A DNA stretch of 34,562 nt from Desulfobacteraceae bacterium (lineage in GTDB: Bacteria; Desulfobacterota; Desulfobacteria; Desulfobacterales; Desulfosalsimonadaceae): NCBI GenBank assembly GCA_021737565.1, contig JAIPDS010000019.1:1-34562 (forward strand), written 5' to 3'. The position numbers and the translations under genes are program-made. The notes beneath the pieces were generated by a model. The model saw nothing but the letters and a program-made list of their open reading frames with translations. It was not told where the DNA came from and ran no database searches. Positions 34,250 to 34,562 of the stretch are shown one piece after another. The number at the start of each line of letters is the position of its first letter. Positions within the stretch are counted from its first letter, which is position 1.

Positions 34250-34298
34250 AAAAGCCCTGGAATCAAAGACGTTTCCGGGGCTTTTTAGTCTTTTTTTG
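34250..34298 (+). terminator. Rho-independent terminator after the CAT tRNA
   Basis: AAAAGCCCTGG (34250-34260) pairs with CCGGGGCTTTT (34275-34285) with one G-T pair, followed by TAGTCTTTTTTTG. A strong bidirectional-type terminator placed 33 bases after the tRNA. The stretch after it to 34434 shows no gene. Confidence 0.85.
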
Positions 34299-34434
34299 TC
34301 CGGCAAAATTCATTATTCGGATATGTTACTGTTCAAGAAACAAACTTTTAACCAACCGGACATTTCACTTGCTATGAAAACCGACGGTGAAAATCGTCAC
34401 TGCTGGTGACATTAAATATTATGTTTATTCCAAC

Positions 34435-34463
34435 TTGCAATCAAGTTGATCTTAATATATAAT
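34435..34463 (+). promoter_or_regulatory. Near-consensus sigma-70 promoter for the last gene
   Basis: TTGCAA (34435-34440), a spacer of exactly 17 bases, and a perfect TATAAT (34458-34463). This is the best -10 in the window and lies 46 bases upstream of the ATG at 34510. Confidence 0.75.
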
Positions 34464-34509
34464 ACTTGTACCTTATCTTTTCACATCCAAGGAAAGGAGG
34501 TACAAGAAA

Positions 34510-34562
34510 ATGGCTCGACCAGCAAAACGCAGTGAAGACATGGTGAATCAGGCTCAGAAAAT
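34510..34562 (+). CDS. Start of an unidentified gene (cut by window edge)
   Basis: ATG at 34510 after a perfect AGGAGG (34495-34500), reading MARPAKRSEDMVNQAQK before the window ends. Basic N-terminus, no signal peptide. The beginning could fit a DNA-binding protein (for example a helix-turn-helix or transposase N-terminus), but 17 residues are too few to assign. The strong promoter and ribosome binding site show that it is expressed. Confidence 0.7.
   Translation, partial: MARPAKRSEDMVNQAQK

Overview
The window looks like chromosome from an anaerobic member of the Desulfobacterota (former Deltaproteobacteria), most likely a sulfate reducer of the Desulfobacteraceae type. This is inferred from gene content: a rubrerythrin / rubredoxin / rubredoxin:oxygen oxidoreductase set, a tungsten or molybdenum aldehyde:ferredoxin oxidoreductase with its own sulfur-carrier and E1-like genes, a two-subunit 2-oxoacid:ferredoxin oxidoreductase, a selenium-type YedF with its LysR regulator, a CoA-disulfide reductase with a rhodanese tail, and a multiheme c-type cytochrome. 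No rRNA gene is present, so the assignment stays at this level. No CRISPR array, prophage or complete insertion sequence was seen.

Layout. 1-3250: a secreted DUF4892-like protein cut by the window edge (minus strand), a 170-bp inverted-repeat element resembling a MITE, a small conserved protein, a PAS/AAA+/Fis sigma-54 activator, a decayed 3' end of sfsA and another small protein. 3320-8257: an oxygen and oxidative-stress block on the plus strand (rubrerythrin, an 8-Cys rubredoxin-like protein, a triheme cytochrome c broken by a one-base shift in a G8 run, rubredoxin, flavodiiron protein Roo/FprA, ferredoxin, a DsrE-like protein, a HEAT-repeat protein, and a fusion of an iron-sulfur flavoprotein with an ArsC-type arsenate reductase). 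8248-12814: the aldehyde oxidoreductase neighbourhood (E1/ThiF-like, MoaD-like, an unrecognised 205-residue protein, aor) followed by a TrmJ-type tRNA methyltransferase. 12815-13347 is a gene-poor stretch holding two diverged direct repeats. 13414-18093: an FmdB zinc ribbon, LysR regulator, divergent yedF, CoA-disulfide reductase and an unusual thiol peroxidase. 18126-25912: korAB, a universal stress protein, a YfcH-type SDR protein, copZ, copA, a DUF2892 membrane protein and a DUF2400 protein. 25977-34562: tRNA-Ala(CGC), a serine hydrolase, a cation:proton antiporter, hisB-hisA, dnaG-rpoD, a CAT-anticodon tRNA with a good terminator, and the start of one further gene behind a near-consensus sigma-70 promoter.

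How it fits together. The 3.3-8.3 kb block supplies a route for reducing O2 and peroxide with electrons from rubredoxin and ferredoxin. The 13.9-18.1 kb block handles low-molecular-weight disulfides, persulfides and peroxides. KorAB and AOR are both oxygen-sensitive ferredoxin-reducing enzymes. The most unusual points are the iron-sulfur flavoprotein-ArsC fusion, the unrecognised protein between moaD and aor, a thiol peroxidase that lacks the usual resolving cysteine but carries cysteines in a C-terminal extension, and the homopolymer frameshift in the cytochrome. Gene starts were adjusted from the longest open frame where a ribosome binding site favoured an internal start. All family names come from reading the translated sequence, without a database search.
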